Positions 1 through 9,868 of a DNA stretch of 64,000 bases are shown one piece after another. The translations under genes were made by a program, and so were the position numbers. The DNA is taken from NCBI GenBank assembly GCA_035409945.1, contig DAONQC010000004.1, positions 62,001 to 126,000 of the forward strand. Direction: 5' to 3'. Source of the DNA: MWEH01 sp035409945. GTDB lineage: Bacteria > Bacillota > Clostridia > Christensenellales > DTU072. The notes beneath the pieces are model-generated. The model did not search any database, had not been told where the DNA came from, and was given only the letters and a program-made list of their open reading frames with translations. Positions within the stretch are counted from its first letter, which is position 1. Every line of letters begins with the position of its first letter.

Positions 1-923
1 ACCGAATTAAAAGAAGACATCATAGTTGGTTCAAAATCTAATTGTTTAACAAAAGTTTTCACTAGATAATAACCATCTTCTAATTCATTTTGAGTTTTAA
101 TAAAAGGTTGTTTGAACCCTAAAAACTCTTTAAAACTTAGTTCAAAACAATAGTTTGTAATTGTCTTATGTCTATCTCCTTTTGGTAAAAACTTGTTGTA
201 ATAATTTACAAATTTAACATCTATATATAGAGGCTTTTCTAAATTACCTTCTGCTAAATCAATAAATACTGTTTTTACGCTATTTGAAAGATCGTTTATA
301 CTGTTCTTTATATATATGTTGCTACTATTTTTAGTTGCATTTAATGATAAATTGAATGGTGCTAAGCCATCAAAGAAGCCAGTTAGTGCTTCATTATCGT
401 ACTGCAGTTTTAAAAATATTCCTTCGTCTGTTTTTTCAATGTAAGAATTATCATAAATTATGTGGTCTGCGAAATCTTTATAACCTCCATAATCATCACT
501 CAATTCGTTTTTTATAACTGTATCTTCCAGTATCCTTCCAGAAAGAGTAACATCATAAATTCCATTATGAATAAATTCTTCCTTACCCCATTTAGGGTAT
601 AAAACTAGGTCTTTCATTTTAAGATATAATGTATCACTTGAATAAGGTTCTAAAAAATCCTGATCGTAGTACCAGCCTTGAAAGAAATATCCGATTTTAG
701 TAGGTGTTGGCATTTGTGGGATTTGAGTTGCCGAATATGTTACATCATCTAGTGGAACGACTAGACTTTCCGCACTAAATGAAATTTTATATTGTTTATT
801 GCCATAAGTATCCTGAATTATATCGACCGGGCTATCATTAATCCTTTCATTACACCCAGCTAACATTAGGACAATAACTCCTACAACTATAAATAATAAT
901 AAAACTTGTGCAACTCTCTTCAT
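1..923 (-). CDS. Repeat-containing lipoprotein (partial, 3' end off the left edge)
   Basis: An open frame reads leftwards from ATG at 921-923 to the window edge without a stop, so the C-terminus is missing. The N-terminus is a basic MKRVAQ followed by a hydrophobic stretch and the lipobox LMLAGCN, which predicts lipidation and anchoring on the outer face of the membrane. Around residues 60-110 there is one InlB B (Listeria-Bacteroides) repeat, seen as PTKIGYFFQGWYYDQ and ending LYPKWG. The start follows a GGTAGGG-like SD. It lies 115 bp downstream of a second lipoprotein with the same repeat, so the two probably form a surface-protein pair. Function is unknown; adhesion or glycan/protein binding is a guess from the family. 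Confidence 0.8.
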   Translation of the reverse strand, partial: MKRVAQVLLLFIVVGVIVLMLAGCNERINDSPVDIIQDTYGNKQYKISFSAESLVVPLDDVTYSATQIPQMPTPTKIGYFFQGWYYDQDFLEPYSSDTLYLKMKDLVLYPKWGKEEFIHNGIYDVTLSGRILEDTVIKNELSDDYGGYKDFADHIIYDNSYIEKTDEGIFLKLQYDNEALTGFFDGLAPFNLSLNATKNSSNIYIKNSINDLSNSVKTVFIDLAEGNLEKPLYIDVKFVNYYNKFLPKGDRHKTITNYCFELSFKEFLGFKQPFIKTQNELEDGYYLVKTFVKQLDFEPTMMSSFNS

Positions 924-987
924 ATTTTCCCTACCTAATAATGGAATCTACTTTTAAAATAAATTCCATTTAAATGTTTTTTATTCT

Positions 988-1023
988 GTACTCACACTTG
1001 CAAAAGATAGCAAGTGTGAGTAC
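988..1023. terminator. Strong 14-bp perfect hairpin between lipoprotein genes
   Basis: A perfect 14-bp stem (988-1001 with 1010-1023) and an 8-base loop sit between the two leftward lipoprotein genes. On the transcribed strand no U-run follows the stem, so it is not a canonical intrinsic terminator. It could end transcription inefficiently or protect a 3' end. Confidence 0.5.
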
Positions 1024-1038
1024 ACTACTAAGCAATTT

Positions 1039-4000
1039 TTACCATAAATCGCTATAAGTTGTTGCTTTATCTACAAAGGCCATTTTAGTTTCATAATCTT
1101 CCATGTCTTGTGTATAGCCATTGTACCAGCCGTCTTCAAAGACTTCTGGATTCTTTAAATCTTCTAGCTTATGATATCTATCGTAGCGTTGAATTCCACC
1201 GCTTGCATCTGGCATTAAGCGGTCAAACACTAATAATCCAGATTTGTTTTCATCATACTGAGACTGCTCAAAATACTCGCCCATATCAGTAAATGCGTTT
1301 TGATGAACTTTTGAGACATATTTAATTAAAGTACTATCTATGTAATAGACACTTCCTTCCATAACTTCATATCTCATAGCTTGACCATTAGTAATTTTCT
1401 TTGGATCTGCAAACGCTATAAATGAGAAACCTAAGTGGTGTACAGCTTGATTTCCTTGAGCTGTTGCATATAACTTAAAGTCAAACATTTCAACATCAAA
1501 CCCGTACTCTTTCAAGTCTTCATCTTCTTCTTCCATTCTATGCATTGAAGTATTGCCTGTGTATTGTACTAGCATTGCAGACTTAGCTTGCGCCATGTCC
1601 TGATAGGCTATATAAAATTTATCTTTTACAAGGGCATCCTTATCAAGAATTTTTGCTTCCATGTAAGCTTCCATTCCTATTTTTATACAAGAAAAATCTT
1701 CCTCTGACTCCCAATCTGCTTTTTCAAATGTCAGTAAAGTTTTAATCTTGAAGGCGTATGGGCCTACTTCTTTTAAGTCGTTCAGAGGTAACGCAATACT
1801 TGTTAGAGCGGTGTTTTCAAACGCACTCTTTCCTATAATCTCTAGGCATCTCGAATCCATAACGACTTCATTCAGATTAGCTGCATCTTTAAACGCTGAG
1901 TCGCCAATTTCGCGAATGTTTTTACCTAGATAGATTTTTGATATTGATTGTTCATCTTTAAATGCATTGTCTCTTATTTTTACAATCTTTTTGCCCTCTA
2001 ACTCATCAGGAATAACAACCATGTATGATTCATCTTCAAGCTGAACTGCTTTAGATGGATTGTAGCCTGTAACTTCAAGTTCGCCATTTACTTCTACAAA
2101 ATCAAAACCTGGGGCTTTTGGTAATACTTTAAAAAATAAATACACGTTAGAACATATATTCTTATCAAAAGCATAAGCAGAACCACCTTCGCCAAACTCA
2201 ACTATATTTTGTGGTTCGTATTGTTTTTCCTCGTTAAAGTTGACTGTATTTAATATTTCTTGTTTTGAGATTTTTTGCCCAGCTTGTTTGATTAATTCTT
2301 TTTGCGTTACAACCTTAGACACACTATCTTGCATCGATATGTATATAACGGCATCTTCCCCGTCGTTTAGTAATGGTAAATACATTACTCTAGATGTATA
2401 CGTTGGAGTTTTATATGAATTACTCATTCTTGAATCTACTATGCTAAACTTATTAATTGTTACATCTTCTTCTTTTTGTTTGAATATAACTTTTTCAATC
2501 TTATCGATACTGTTAATTATGGCATAACCATAAGGTGACGTTTTTGTTTTTGTATTCCTATTTTGAGTCTGCATGTCTTCGCCTGCAACAAACTCATCAG
2601 CTAAATACGAACCCCAAGAATGATAATAGTCAGGATAGAGGGATAAATTTTCGTTATAACAAACTTCCTTCAAAGTTGATGGTAATGAAATATATTTTGC
2701 GGGCGTAAAAATAAATGTTCCTGCTTGCACCGCATCAATTCCTTCTGGTAAGTTAATAGCACTTGAGCCATCGTTTTCTCTATAATAGATTAAAATTGTC
2801 TTACCGTCTTTTTCTTGAACTATACTACCATCGTCTGTCTTTCTAAATGTAGAACCTTCTTCAAATACTAAGTTATTAGGAACAAGGGCTAAATTTTTGA
2901 CAGATTTTGGAATGTATATATCAAAATCATAACCCTTCTCACGGTCGAGGCTAGCCATATTAAGCGCACCCCAAAAAGAATCAACTATTACCTCAACACC
3001 ATCTGGGATGTTAATATTGCTCATGTTTATAGCATTGTTAAAGCAATTTTCTATTACTTTTAAGGTACTGGGCAGTGATACTTCAGACACTTTTGCTCCA
3101 GCCATACTGCCGGCAACACTTCTAATGTACTTTATTCCCTCAGGGATGATAAGTTTATCGCCAAACAATCCTATAACATCATTACCTATAATTTGAACCA
3201 CATTTTTTAGCACTGGTTCTGCATCTTGATTTTCCTGATACATAACCTTTGTTACAAAAGACATTACTGGTACGCTTTTCAATATATCATATTGTTCTTG
3301 GTCCATATTTGCAAAACCGGTAATAACTAAGTCACCCGTTTCTTGGTTTAATTGGTATTCAACAAAAGGAGTTGACCATTTTACATTTATAGTTGTGTTT
3401 TTATTAATCTTTGAAGTAAAGTCAAAATCCACTCCATCTTCGACTTCAAAACGAATGTCTTTTTCATCAGTATATCTTTTTACTTCATCTTTAAAATCTG
3501 CATAAGTTATGGCTTTACTTAGAGATTCGCCTGGCATGACTTTTATGCTTTCCACAACATTTTCATAGCCGTTATAAAAATCCACAACTGCTACATATCT
3601 TCCGTATAATTTATCTACTTTTTGTGTGGTATATGGTGTTTTAAACTCTTCATCTACATACCATACATCTAACATTAGATCTTCTTCAACCGGTAAATCT
3701 TCATTGATTTTTAATACTTCTCTTGCAACAGCTTCGCCTTGTACTCCATCCCTACCAATTATATATGTATTGATCATGATGGGCGTAAACCGAGCTACAA
3801 CTATTACATCTTTTGTAACTTTTGAAAAGTCTGCTAATTCGCCTTCTATATACCAACCCTTAAACTCATAACCCTCTTTTTCTGGGTTTGCAGGTAATTC
3901 AATATCTTTATCTTTTTTATTAAATGTTATTTCACTATATTCTTTTCCATCTACCATAAAAGTTACTTTATGATTTTTATTATTACATGCTAGTAAACTG

Positions 4001-4059
4001 AATAACATGACAAGAATAAGTGCCGATAACACTATTACAAAACCTATTTTTCTCTTCAT
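1039..4059 (-). CDS. BspA-type leucine-rich repeat lipoprotein with InlB B-repeat
   Basis: A surface lipoprotein of 1006 residues. Residues 1-25 are a lipoprotein signal ending in the lipobox SLLAC. One InlB B-type repeat follows at about 30-95 (PEKEGYEFKGWYIEG). From about residue 270 onward there are scattered BspA/LRR_5 repeats of the pattern IxxIxDxAFKDxxxLxxVxL, for example IREIGDSAFKDAANLNEVVM, with clear blocks near 330-400 and 690-790. ATG is preceded by AGGAGG with good spacing. It is followed by the strong hairpin at 988-1023 and then by a smaller relative. Such proteins in gut Firmicutes usually bind host or microbial surface ligands; no catalytic motif is visible. Confidence 0.85.
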   Translation of the reverse strand: MKRKIGFVIVLSALILVMLFSLLACNNKNHKVTFMVDGKEYSEITFNKKDKDIELPANPEKEGYEFKGWYIEGELADFSKVTKDVIVVARFTPIMINTYIIGRDGVQGEAVAREVLKINEDLPVEEDLMLDVWYVDEEFKTPYTTQKVDKLYGRYVAVVDFYNGYENVVESIKVMPGESLSKAITYADFKDEVKRYTDEKDIRFEVEDGVDFDFTSKINKNTTINVKWSTPFVEYQLNQETGDLVITGFANMDQEQYDILKSVPVMSFVTKVMYQENQDAEPVLKNVVQIIGNDVIGLFGDKLIIPEGIKYIRSVAGSMAGAKVSEVSLPSTLKVIENCFNNAINMSNINIPDGVEVIVDSFWGALNMASLDREKGYDFDIYIPKSVKNLALVPNNLVFEEGSTFRKTDDGSIVQEKDGKTILIYYRENDGSSAINLPEGIDAVQAGTFIFTPAKYISLPSTLKEVCYNENLSLYPDYYHSWGSYLADEFVAGEDMQTQNRNTKTKTSPYGYAIINSIDKIEKVIFKQKEEDVTINKFSIVDSRMSNSYKTPTYTSRVMYLPLLNDGEDAVIYISMQDSVSKVVTQKELIKQAGQKISKQEILNTVNFNEEKQYEPQNIVEFGEGGSAYAFDKNICSNVYLFFKVLPKAPGFDFVEVNGELEVTGYNPSKAVQLEDESYMVVIPDELEGKKIVKIRDNAFKDEQSISKIYLGKNIREIGDSAFKDAANLNEVVMDSRCLEIIGKSAFENTALTSIALPLNDLKEVGPYAFKIKTLLTFEKADWESEEDFSCIKIGMEAYMEAKILDKDALVKDKFYIAYQDMAQAKSAMLVQYTGNTSMHRMEEEDEDLKEYGFDVEMFDFKLYATAQGNQAVHHLGFSFIAFADPKKITNGQAMRYEVMEGSVYYIDSTLIKYVSKVHQNAFTDMGEYFEQSQYDENKSGLLVFDRLMPDASGGIQRYDRYHKLEDLKNPEVFEDGWYNGYTQDMEDYETKMAFVDKATTYSDLW

Positions 4060-4098
4060 GTTTTTATTCCTCCTTGTTTGTTTTTATAGATATTGTTA

Positions 4099-4147
4099 TT
4101 AAATAACCACAATGTCGTTATTTTGACCGTCAACTTTTAATTTGCAT
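4099..4147 (-). pseudogene. Interior-deleted mini-gene with strong SD
   Basis: A textbook SD (AGGAGG at about 4155-4160) precedes ATG at 4145-4147, but the frame closes after five codons (MQIKS). After a one-base shift the sequence reads VDGQNNDIVVI and a stop at 4099-4101. This looks like the start and the end of a gene brought together by an interior deletion. It lies between the ABC permease and the large lipoprotein. An active leader peptide is the alternative. Confidence 0.35.
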
Positions 4148-4181
4148 AGTAACCACCTCCTTTTAAAACATCTAATATATT

Positions 4182-6473
4182 TTATATGTCATACTTTGCT
4201 AGTATATCCGCTGGCATCTTGTTCACCAGATACAAATATGGAATCAATGCAAATAAAATAAGAAGTAATAGTGAGCCTACAAATGTCGCAAAATTAAGCA
4301 AAATAAAATATCCTACTGAAATATTTAAAATATGATATCTTATTGCTAAAACAATAGATGTTAGTAAAAATATTACAAAATATTCTATTAGATTTTTATA
4401 TGCTGTTTCAATCACAATCTTATTAAATATATTTGATTTCTTTACTCCAATTGCGCGAAATACTCCGTATTCTTTAATCTTTTTTACACTCGTTGCTTTT
4501 TCGATGAAATAATATATACAACTTAATAAGACTAATATGATGATAAATATGTCCAAATTATTACGTGCGACTTTTTTTATAGTTGCAAGCTGATCTTTAT
4601 AAAACGAATTAATATCTACTTCTCTAACTGTTGCCTTTAGCGTTTCGAGACTTTCTGCATCTGTTGCTTGGATTTGGAACAACTTTAAATCCCGATTTTG
4701 TATATCCTGCTTCGTTGTCTCAATATTCGGCAAAATATACATAAAAATATCGTTAATAACATCATCATTAATCAAGATTTTTACATCCGCACCAAAATTC
4801 TCTCTTGTCAAAAAAATCTTTTTTATAAATAGTTTTGAATTATGTAGCTGTATTGTTTTAGGTTGCGCTAATAAACTTGTGTTCGTAACGTCTACTAAAT
4901 AGTCTATAAATTTAACATCATCAACCATTTTATATGCAGAATTACGATTAATTAGGAGAATTAGCTCATCATTGTTTATAGGGTCATGGCTACGCCCTAT
5001 CAATGAAAAATATCTATTATTTTTATAATGATCTTTAAAAAATAGTTCATTTATATCATCAATTTTAACCTCTGAATATATTTGTAAAAAATTAATGTAT
5101 TCGGTGCGATTAAAAAAAACTTTCCTTTCATCACTATTAATAATTCCACTTATTTGGTATTTATTATCGAGTTTCATATGTAGAACAGTGCTATAACCAC
5201 CATTCTTTTCTCTCAATCCTCTTTTAATTTCATTAGCAAGCGCTGAAGAAACTAAAATCTCCCCTTCCGCTGGAAGTTCTCCATATTGAATTATTTGTTC
5301 ATTTATTGTTGAATCTATTGCACAAAAATCATATTTAATATCAACATTTTTTATTTTTGACACACCTGGTAAAACAAAATACCCTTGACGTGGCGTGGCT
5401 TCAAAATAATCAATTTTACTATATAAACTTTTATCTAATGACTGTATATCGGTATAAGAATTTAAATTAGTGTATATACTACTTTCATCAATGTGCTTGG
5501 TTTCATTTTTTGACATAAAAATCGTAAACAACTTTGTAGAAAACAGACAAAAAGCTATGGCAAAACACGCAATAAATAATTTTTGTAATATAACGCCTAA
5601 ACTCTTCTTTTCTTTTTGATTTTCTTTTTTAATCCCTGTTATTGTTCTTTTAATATTAAACAACACGCCGTATTTCTTTTTTTTCTTCAGGCACTCCCCG
5701 TCATCACACAAGGGTTCGTCACACACTACAGGTATAATCTGTTCAGCTCCCCCTTCCTGCGCTGGTAATATTTCTGTTTCGTCTTTTTTGTCCGTTTCTT
5801 CTCTAACTATTTTTTGAATTGCACTAGTTTGCCCATCAATAATCTCAATACAATAATCAGCATATTGATTCATTAAATCTAATTCATGTGTTACTAAAAT
5901 AACTAACTTTTCCTTTGATATATCACGAAGTATGCTTAAAATTAGATGTGAGTTAGTAGTATCTAGATTGCCGGTTGGTTCATCAGCCAGAATTATGGGA
6001 GTATTTTTGGCTAAAGCTCTTGCAATTGCAACCCTTTGTTTTTCACCACCTGAAAGCGCATATGTTTCTCTGTTTTTATATTTCTCTAGCCCTACTAATT
6101 TTAAATTTTTATCAATAGATTCTTTTATTATTAAAGGCGAGTTAACACCTGCTATTATCATTTGATGGCTAATTACATCTGATACTGTATAGTTGTTTTC
6201 TAAATAATAATTTTGAAAGACATAACTGATGTATTGGTTTCTTAAATCATCGGTTATAACAGGGTATGCTTCATCGTTAATTTTTATACTTCCGCTATCA
6301 GGCTTTAAGAGTCCGCCAATAATATTTAATATCGTAGTTTTACCCGAGCCCGACTTGCCATAAATAGCCACTAATCCACTTTCAGGAAACGAGATATTTA
6401 CATCCTGTAATACCTGGTTTTTCGCCCTGTTTGTGCCGAATGACTTATTAATATTTGATAACTCTAATCTCAC
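4182..6473 (-). CDS. Fused ABC ATPase-FtsX-type permease (MacB-like)
   Basis: A single-polypeptide half-transporter. The N-terminal LolD/MacB-type ATPase shows Walker A GKSGSGKT (about residue 40), signature LSGGEKQR (about 140) and Walker B ILADEPTGNLD (about 165). A linker of charged residues leads to a transmembrane helix near 300, an extracytoplasmic domain, and three helices at the C-terminus with the FtsX pattern (IKEYGVFRAIGVKKSNIF). Such proteins act in mechanotransmission, for example lipoprotein or peptide export. GTG at 6471-6473 is chosen because AAGGTG lies 6 nt upstream; GTG at 6480-6482 is the alternative. It follows a sister gene by about 100 bp and precedes the lipoprotein genes, which may be its clients. 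Confidence 0.85.
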   Translation of the reverse strand: MRLELSNINKSFGTNRAKNQVLQDVNISFPESGLVAIYGKSGSGKTTILNIIGGLLKPDSGSIKINDEAYPVITDDLRNQYISYVFQNYYLENNYTVSDVISHQMIIAGVNSPLIIKESIDKNLKLVGLEKYKNRETYALSGGEKQRVAIARALAKNTPIILADEPTGNLDTTNSHLILSILRDISKEKLVILVTHELDLMNQYADYCIEIIDGQTSAIQKIVREETDKKDETEILPAQEGGAEQIIPVVCDEPLCDDGECLKKKKKYGVLFNIKRTITGIKKENQKEKKSLGVILQKLFIACFAIAFCLFSTKLFTIFMSKNETKHIDESSIYTNLNSYTDIQSLDKSLYSKIDYFEATPRQGYFVLPGVSKIKNVDIKYDFCAIDSTINEQIIQYGELPAEGEILVSSALANEIKRGLREKNGGYSTVLHMKLDNKYQISGIINSDERKVFFNRTEYINFLQIYSEVKIDDINELFFKDHYKNNRYFSLIGRSHDPINNDELILLINRNSAYKMVDDVKFIDYLVDVTNTSLLAQPKTIQLHNSKLFIKKIFLTRENFGADVKILINDDVINDIFMYILPNIETTKQDIQNRDLKLFQIQATDAESLETLKATVREVDINSFYKDQLATIKKVARNNLDIFIIILVLLSCIYYFIEKATSVKKIKEYGVFRAIGVKKSNIFNKIVIETAYKNLIEYFVIFLLTSIVLAIRYHILNISVGYFILLNFATFVGSLLLLILFALIPYLYLVNKMPADILAKYDI

Positions 6474-6482
6474 TTTATTCAC

Positions 6483-6572
6483 CTTGATAATTGCTTAATT
6501 ATACTGCCTGACTGTTGCTCTGCTCTGTTCCCCTTGATAACGGCTTAACTATACTGCTTGGCATCTATTACT
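6483..6572 (-). repeat. Two degenerate echoes of the upstream gene's C-terminal codons
   Basis: The end of the upstream ABC gene encodes GSIIKQLSRGTK. Downstream of its stop, two further copies of the same roughly 50-bp stretch occur, reading SSIVKPLSRGTE and GSIIKQLS (anchor positions 6589, 6536, 6486). The last copy runs into the SD and GTG start of the next gene. This is one of many such tail echoes in the window. Confidence 0.75.
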
Positions 6573-8738
6573 CTACTTTGTACCTCTCGATAATTGCTTA
6601 ATTATACTGCCTGTATCTAATCTACTGTTAAACATCTTTGTTACTATTAATATGATTATAAACATCATTATTTCTATGAAGATATAATTCCAAAAAGATA
6701 TAATTGGGATAACATATGGTGATAGAATAGTTGTCAATAATGACACTATTGGTAAAAATACAATTGTAGGTAAGAAAATAAATATCATCTGGATAAAGAA
6801 TGATAATTTGCTTGTTTTATTCGCTATCCCCAAAGTCTTATGTATCGTAAATTCGTAGATGAATATACTTAAGTTACCGTTAAATATAATACTAATTAAT
6901 ATTGCAAAAGCTACACTGAATAATAACAAACCTAAGTAACTAAATATATTTTTAATAAATACCTTTTCTGCCCCCCAAACATATACAAATTTATTAGAAC
7001 TGATAAAAATATATTCATCGCCAATATAATTTTGGGTTGCATTGTTCGCTTCTTTATCACTCTCAAAAAACAGTGTACTCTTATCTCCTGAAATAATTGG
7101 TTGTTTAAATATCTCGTCATAGTCATCTCTGGATAATTCAACAACTAATCCTGATAAACTATTATCTAGTTTTGTATCATCTGCGACTAAAAATGTCTTT
7201 ACTGGATAGGCATCTAATACTGCCTTTTTACCTTTTACATTCCAAAACTGTGAATTAACTAAATTTATTGCTCCATATGCTAAATCTTCATCGACTTTAA
7301 ATGATACTATTTCACTTGTATACTGATTTATTTTCAATTTACTATTGATGTTTTTTAAAAGTTTTGCATTCTCTTGCAATAACGTAAAATCAAAATATAT
7401 AGTTATATCGCTAGCTTTAAAACTTTTTTTAATATTAATACTCTCAATTCCAACCTGGCTTTTTAGTACAATATCTTTGATAATATTTGCATCTTTACTT
7501 AAAGATATTGGAATAATCATTTCCGCATTATTTTTGTTACTGAATTTTTTATTAGAATCCACTACAAATTTAACTGTATGATTTTTTGATAATCTTCTAT
7601 CGTTGTTAAAAGTCACATCAAACTGAGTATATTCGTTGTCTATATAATAACTTTTGGCGTTTAAGTTTTTTGCCAGTTGTTCTAACTCACTTGTGTTTAC
7701 ATTCTCATCTTTACCTAAAACTATAACTTTACCTTTAACTACTTCAGAATCAATATACTCCTTTACATTTGACACTAAAGTTTTGTTGAACACAGTTATT
7801 GCCACAAAGAAACATATACAAGCTATTATTAAAACAAATGTCATCAAAAGCGTAAACTTAGTTCGGCTTTTATAATTTAATACCCCAAGTTCAACAGCCG
7901 TCTTTATTTCTCTAAATCTACTAGGTTTTTCGGGCTTTACAATATATGTATCTTGCGTATCAGAGCCATTAGTATAAATACCTTCATCGGAATCATTTAA
8001 TATCTCTAAATTATTGTTGATATTTGAACTATTTTCATCTTCAACTTCTGATGATGCGGCTTTATCTAACTTAACATCTTCGACCAGTGCCCCATCAGAT
8101 AATACTATTTTTCTAGTTGCATATTTTTCAAAATACTCAGGATTATGTGTTACAACAATTATTAGTTTTCCTTGTGCCCCTTCTTTTAATACTCGTGCTA
8201 TTTGGTAAGAATTACTTCTATCTAAATTACCAGTCGGTTCATCTGCAATAATAATAGGTGAATCTTTTGCGATTGCTCGCGCTATAACTGTTCTTTGTTT
8301 TTCACCACCAGAAAGTTTACTTGCTTTCTGATTAATTAAATCACCTAATCCCACCTTTTCGATTAAACTACTTGCAATTTGATTTCTTTCCTCTTTATTT
8401 TCAATCCTAAATAATGCAAGTAAAATATTTTCTTTTACAGATAAATTTTCTATTATGTTGAAATCTTGAAATACTGTTGCGATATAATTTTTTCTATAAT
8501 CATCCCACTCGTTATCACCATAATGCGATGTCGATTCACCATTTATATAAAGTTCCCCTTCCTCATATGTATCATTTGCAGCAATAACATTTAATAAAGT
8601 TGACTTTCCAGAACCAGAAGCTCCTGTAATTATTACAAACTCACCACAGTCAAACTCAAGATTGATATTTCTTATACCTATCGTGTAAATATTGTCTGAA
8701 TTATAAATTTTCCCAATATTATCAAGTTTTAATAACAC
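6573..8738 (-). CDS. Fused ABC ATPase-permease (MacB/FtsX-like)
   Basis: Sister of the downstream gene: an N-terminal ATPase with Walker A GASGSGKS (39-46), signature LSGGEKQR (142-149) and Walker B ADEPTGNLD (to 173), then a linker, one transmembrane helix near 300, a roughly 300-residue extracytoplasmic domain, and three C-terminal helices. GTG at 8736-8738 is the start, with AGGAG upstream. The two proteins probably form a heterodimer. Three copies of the GTTCGC palindrome lie upstream (8820-8995), so its expression may follow the same regulator as the iron-related genes further right. Substrate unknown. Confidence 0.85.
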   Translation of the reverse strand: MLLKLDNIGKIYNSDNIYTIGIRNINLEFDCGEFVIITGASGSGKSTLLNVIAANDTYEEGELYINGESTSHYGDNEWDDYRKNYIATVFQDFNIIENLSVKENILLALFRIENKEERNQIASSLIEKVGLGDLINQKASKLSGGEKQRTVIARAIAKDSPIIIADEPTGNLDRSNSYQIARVLKEGAQGKLIIVVTHNPEYFEKYATRKIVLSDGALVEDVKLDKAASSEVEDENSSNINNNLEILNDSDEGIYTNGSDTQDTYIVKPEKPSRFREIKTAVELGVLNYKSRTKFTLLMTFVLIIACICFFVAITVFNKTLVSNVKEYIDSEVVKGKVIVLGKDENVNTSELEQLAKNLNAKSYYIDNEYTQFDVTFNNDRRLSKNHTVKFVVDSNKKFSNKNNAEMIIPISLSKDANIIKDIVLKSQVGIESINIKKSFKASDITIYFDFTLLQENAKLLKNINSKLKINQYTSEIVSFKVDEDLAYGAINLVNSQFWNVKGKKAVLDAYPVKTFLVADDTKLDNSLSGLVVELSRDDYDEIFKQPIISGDKSTLFFESDKEANNATQNYIGDEYIFISSNKFVYVWGAEKVFIKNIFSYLGLLLFSVAFAILISIIFNGNLSIFIYEFTIHKTLGIANKTSKLSFFIQMIFIFLPTIVFLPIVSLLTTILSPYVIPIISFWNYIFIEIMMFIIILIVTKMFNSRLDTGSIIKQLSRGTK

Positions 8739-9146
8739 CTATTCTCTCCTAGATTTAATGTCCTTTACAATTTTGTTTATAATCAACTTATAAATTATTT
8801 TCTATACAAAAGGCTTTATGTTCGCATATGCGAACCTTCGGTTTTTAAAAAAATGGTCTTGCACCACCTTTTATTAAGTTCGCACAGGCGAACTTGGTTT
8901 TATATTTTTTGAGAGCCTCGCTCTCAAACAATAGTTTATTCAATTAATTTACATACTATTATATTCTGACTACGCACTAGTTCGCATATGCGAACTCGAT
9001 TTATGATTTAACATTACCATTATACTTTTGTTACTGTCAAGTAATATTAAATTATATTCGCAAGTATATTAAATCGTTTTAGTTTTGTACTATCTAAACT
9101 TCAACATTCACCTCAATATCTATATATTGTACCTTCTTTACTACCT
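8739..9146. promoter_or_regulatory. Regulatory gap with three GTTCGC-N4-GCGAAC palindromes
   Basis: A 408-bp gap upstream of the leftward ABC gene. It holds perfect or near-perfect palindromes at 8820-8835 (ATAT centre), 8878-8893 (ACAG centre) and 8980-8995 (ATAT centre), a GAGAGC/GCTCTC hairpin at 8909-8927, and on the leftward strand a GGTGGT...ACC stem followed by seven T just before the 8820 copy. The arms are identical in all seven copies in the window while the four central bases vary, as expected for a dimeric repressor operator. The regulator is inferred to be the DtxR-family protein at 24531-24902. Confidence 0.65.
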
Positions 9147-9827
9147 CTATTTCATACATTGGAAATTAGCCATACTTTGAATGTTGGATACATCTACCTT
9201 GGCATACATTCCTTTTAGCCTCTCTTCTAAACTTTTCGCCGTTTCAAATGGTGGTGTGAAAAAGCCTTTTTTAACATATAATCCACGAATCCATTTATCA
9301 GTACGCAAGTTACTATCTTCTACGTAGAAGCAACCACAGAAAATTCCACCTGGTTTTAAAACACGATAAGTTTCACTATATGCGGCCTCTTTGTCTGGAA
9401 AAGCATGAAATCCATTTAACGATACAACAGCATCAAAGGTCTCATTATCGTAAGGAAGATTACCCACATCGCCTTGTTTAAATATAATATTATCTATCTT
9501 CATTTCGTTTGCGCGCTTCATTGCGGTTGCCATCATTTTTTCTGAATAATCAAGACAAGTAATGTCTGCGTTATTTAGAGTTTTCCATACTGGCATAGAC
9601 AAAACACCTGTACCAACTGGCACTTCAAGAAGTTTGCCAGAAAAATCAGAGGGTATCATTTCAAACGCTTTAGCTATATATTCCATATTTTCTTCTTTCG
9701 TCATACCCCATATGGTTTTCATAATCCAACGTCCTACAAAAGTAGTTCCTAGCATCATGCCGTCGTAAAAACTATGTGCTTTCCCTAGGTTTTTATATGC
9801 AATCTTAATTTCATCTTTCCTTGCCAT
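9147..9827 (-). CDS. Class I SAM-dependent methyltransferase
   Basis: Rossmann-fold methyltransferase of 226 residues. Motif I LLEVPVGTGVLSMPV binds SAM; the ITCLDYSEKMM acidic strand, the FKQGDVGNLPYDNETFDAVVSLNGFHAF stretch (split here as GDVGNLPYDNETFDAV and SLNGFHAF) and RVLKPGGIF complete the Methyltransf_11 pattern. ATG at 9825-9827 is preferred to the longer frame because GGAGATAAATAT lies just before it. It overlaps no neighbour and is 41 bp after the membrane protein gene. The substrate is unknown. It is one of four methyltransferases in a block with iron-uptake-like transporters, which suggests small-molecule modification, but this is inference. Confidence 0.85.
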   Translation of the reverse strand: MARKDEIKIAYKNLGKAHSFYDGMMLGTTFVGRWIMKTIWGMTKEENMEYIAKAFEMIPSDFSGKLLEVPVGTGVLSMPVWKTLNNADITCLDYSEKMMATAMKRANEMKIDNIIFKQGDVGNLPYDNETFDAVVSLNGFHAFPDKEAAYSETYRVLKPGGIFCGCFYVEDSNLRTDKWIRGLYVKKGFFTPPFETAKSLEERLKGMYAKVDVSNIQSMANFQCMK

Positions 9828-9868
9828 ATATTTATCTCCAATAACAGTTATTCTCAACTAAAAATTTA

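Noticed and set aside
988..1023. Canonical intrinsic terminator
   Set aside because: No U-run after the stem on the transcribed strand; kept only as a hairpin.
8820..8996. GTTCGC palindromes as LexA (SOS) boxes
   Set aside because: Gram-positive LexA sites have the arms the other way round (CGAAC-N4-GTTCG). No SOS gene is near.
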